A DNA stretch of 8,262 nt from DASQDN01 sp035630195 (lineage in GTDB: Bacteria; Acidobacteriota; Terriglobia; Bryobacterales; Bryobacteraceae), in NCBI GenBank assembly GCA_035630195.1, contig DASQLD010000607.1:1-8262 (forward strand), read 5' to 3'. The notes under the pieces were generated by a model. That model saw nothing but the letters and a program-made list of their open reading frames with translations, did not search any database and had not been told where the DNA came from. Position 1 is the first letter of the stretch, and each line of letters starts with the position of its first letter. Of the stretch, positions 6,754 through 8,262 are shown piece by piece. Made by a program: the position numbers and the translations under genes.

Positions 6754-7834
6754 GGCCATTCCTGAAACATTTGTTCGCCGAGATGGCATGAGGTTATTCG
6801 AAGACTCCACTGAGTATAAGATTGCCGGGTCGAATGTGTATTACCTCGGTTATCTCGAAGAGCCAACGCTAACAGCGGTTCTTGATCTCGCCGCAGATAT
6901 CCATAGCAACGTGATTCGTCTTTGGGCCTACTGCGAGAAGACTGAGAATCACAATGTCTTCTTTCAGCAGTGGAATTCGAGCAAAAGTCTTCCCATCGCA
7001 AACGGAGGAGCCGACGGCTTGCAACGTTTAGATCGCGCGGTTGCCGCGGCTGCGAACCGTGGCATGCGCGTTATCCTGACGCTCGCCAACAACTGGAAGG
7101 ATTTCGGCGGAATACCGCGATACCTTGACTGGCTCGGCCTAACCTCCCACGATCAGTTCTATCGCGATGGCCGATGCCGTGCTGCGTATTGGCTCTGGGT
7201 TGAGCAGTTACTGAACAGGCACAACTCGTTCACCGGGCGGGCATACAAGGACGAACCGGCCATTCTCGCCTGGGAGCTGGCGAACGAACCTCGCTGTTCC
7301 GATGTAAAAGATGGCGAGCAATTGCTGATCTCATGGATCTGGGAGATGGCGACGCTCATTCGCGAGAAAGATCCCAATCACCTGATCGCCGTCGGGGACG
7401 AAGGCTTCTTTCATCGTGCAGGCGCGGGCAACAATGAGCTGTTCAACGGCTCGCACGGCGTCAATTTCGAAGCGATTCTCGGTGTCGGCCCAATTGATTT
7501 CGGCACATATCATCTGTACGGAGACTGGGCCAAAAATGCAGACGTTTTAGGTTTCGGTCGCATGTGGATACGGGAACACAATGAAGCCGCCGCACGGGCG
7601 AACAAGCCTGTGCTGCTCGAAGAGTATGGCACGCTCGCTCGCCCTGACCGTGCTCAGATCTACGAAGCATGGCTACGCGAGGTTGAAGACGCGAAGGTTC
7701 TCGGCAGCTTGCTATGGATGCTCGGACTTCCGAAAGGGCCGGGCCAACAGTACGATCCGGATGGCTATGTTGTGAGCGGCGGACCCGAGTTCGCGGTGGT
7801 CCGTGAGCATGCGGAAACCTTGCTCGGCACATAA
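6752..7834 (+). CDS. GH5 family beta-mannanase-like glycoside hydrolase
   Basis: This 360-residue protein is a (beta/alpha)8 glycoside hydrolase of family 5, closest in pattern to the endo-beta-1,4-mannanase group. Signatures in order are FVRRDGMRL (7-15), SNVYYL (27-32), NVIRLWAY (53-60), MRVILTLANNW (105-115), the acid/base motif AWELANEP with Glu179, YHLY (253-256), the nucleophile motif VLLEEYG with Glu291, and the substrate-stacking Trp322 in LLWMLG. Both catalytic glutamates are present, so it is probably active on mannan, glucomannan or related oligosaccharides; exact specificity is inferred. Homology begins almost at the first residue and no signal peptide is seen, unlike most mannanases, so it may act in the cytosol on imported oligosaccharides. 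The ATG overlaps the start of the opposite-strand ATP-grasp gene. The MocA-type oxidoreductase begins 20 nt downstream and is likely co-transcribed. Confidence 0.88.
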   Translation: MAIPETFVRRDGMRLFEDSTEYKIAGSNVYYLGYLEEPTLTAVLDLAADIHSNVIRLWAYCEKTENHNVFFQQWNSSKSLPIANGGADGLQRLDRAVAAAANRGMRVILTLANNWKDFGGIPRYLDWLGLTSHDQFYRDGRCRAAYWLWVEQLLNRHNSFTGRAYKDEPAILAWELANEPRCSDVKDGEQLLISWIWEMATLIREKDPNHLIAVGDEGFFHRAGAGNNELFNGSHGVNFEAILGVGPIDFGTYHLYGDWAKNADVLGFGRMWIREHNEAAARANKPVLLEEYGTLARPDRAQIYEAWLREVEDAKVLGSLLWMLGLPKGPGQQYDPDGYVVSGGPEFAVVREHAETLLGT

Positions 7835-7854
7835 CAGGTTAAACTGGTACACAA

Positions 7855-8262
7855 ATGCCCGACGAAAACTCTGTCAATCGTAGAGACTTCCTCAGAACAG
7901 CCTCGATCGCTGGTAGCCTGACTGGTTTCGCAGGCTCGGCGTTCGCGCGGCCTGCCGGCAAGATGGCTCCCGGACGTGTCATCGGCGCCAACGACAAAAT
8001 CAATGTCGGCGTTATCGGCGTCGGCGGTCGTGGCGCATATGTCGCCAATCAATTTCATAAGGTCGGGGAAAAAGACTCCTCCTGCCGGATCGCCGCCGTT
8101 TGCGATGTCTATGAAAAGCGCAAGATGGCCGAGGCCGCCAAATACGGAGTTACGGGTTACCTGGACTACCGCGAGCTGCTGGCCAAGGAAGACGTCGACG
8201 CGGTCATCGTCGCTACACCGGATCACTGGCACGCGACCATAGCGCTCGCCGCGATGGACGCC
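7855..8262 (+). CDS. Tat-exported Gfo/Idh/MocA oxidoreductase, N-terminal fragment
   Basis: The frame from the ATG at 7855 stays open for 136 codons to the right edge. Residues 8-14 are NRRDFLR, followed by a hydrophobic stretch to about 31 (SAFA), a clear Tat signal that implies export with cofactor already bound. The NAD(P)-binding Rossmann fold follows: GVIGVGGRG (52-60), AVCDVYEKR (81-89, with Asp84 likely at the ribose) and DAVIVATPDHWHATIAL (115-131), which is diagnostic of the Gfo/Idh/MocA family. Relatives oxidise or reduce sugars, and some Tat-exported members (family GH109) cleave glycosides through a transient NAD oxidation; which applies here cannot be told without the C-terminal domain. 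It lies 20 nt after the GH5 stop with only a weak AGG upstream, so it is probably co-transcribed with the GH5 gene. Confidence 0.92.
   Translation, partial: MPDENSVNRRDFLRTASIAGSLTGFAGSAFARPAGKMAPGRVIGANDKINVGVIGVGGRGAYVANQFHKVGEKDSSCRIAAVCDVYEKRKMAEAAKYGVTGYLDYRELLAKEDVDAVIVATPDHWHATIALAAMDA

Noticed and set aside
6754..6810. ATP-grasp start at 6810 or 6759
   Set aside because: The extension is polar and not typical of the family. The start at 6753 has AGGA at a proper distance and begins right at the conserved strand.

Overview
The window looks like chromosomal DNA of an Acidobacteriota bacterium, perhaps of the Solibacter/Bryobacter type. The main evidence is a PadR regulator directly followed by an 872-residue duplicated MacB/FtsX permease with no ATPase (the 'acidobacterial duplicated orphan permease', ADOP). 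This pair is a hallmark of that phylum. Tat-exported lactonase and Gfo/Idh/MocA proteins and a DUF3300 protein, all common there, agree with it. The phylum is inferred from gene families only; there is no rRNA or other marker gene here.

Layout: (1) 1-183, minus strand, the N-terminus of an exported DUF3300-type protein that runs off the left edge. (2) 184-469, a divergent intergenic region. (3) 470-1921, plus strand, a Tat-exported seven-bladed beta-propeller lactonase with an extra C-terminal beta-rich domain, followed by a hairpin terminator at 1931-1958. (4) 1986-2021, two palindromes built from four alternating GGTAGA-type half-sites, just upstream of padR (2026-2385). (5) The ADOP permease (2382-5000, 4-nt overlap with padR), then after 12 nt a sugar-binding lipoprotein (5013-5954). 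These three look like one operon. (6) 5899-6753, minus strand, an ATP-grasp enzyme that overlaps the lipoprotein gene tail to tail by 56 bp. (7) 6752-7834, plus strand, a GH5 mannanase-like glycoside hydrolase whose start codon overlaps the ATP-grasp start codon on the other strand. (8) 7855 to the right edge, plus strand, the N-terminal third of a Tat-exported Gfo/Idh/MocA oxidoreductase.

How the genes may work together: padR and the permease form the usual regulator-plus-permease module, and the tandem palindromes suggest autoregulation. The lipoprotein, the GH5 enzyme, the MocA-type oxidoreductase and the lactonase all belong to sugar-related families, so a carbohydrate-use theme is plausible. 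The window holds no ABC ATPase or sugar permease, however, and no single pathway can be assigned. No tRNA, rRNA, CRISPR array, transposase or attachment site was seen. The most unusual points are the regular operator-like array before padR, the two divergent genes sharing a CATG start with no intergenic DNA, and the lack of Shine-Dalgarno sequences with a TAGAAT hexamer 8-11 nt before two start codons.
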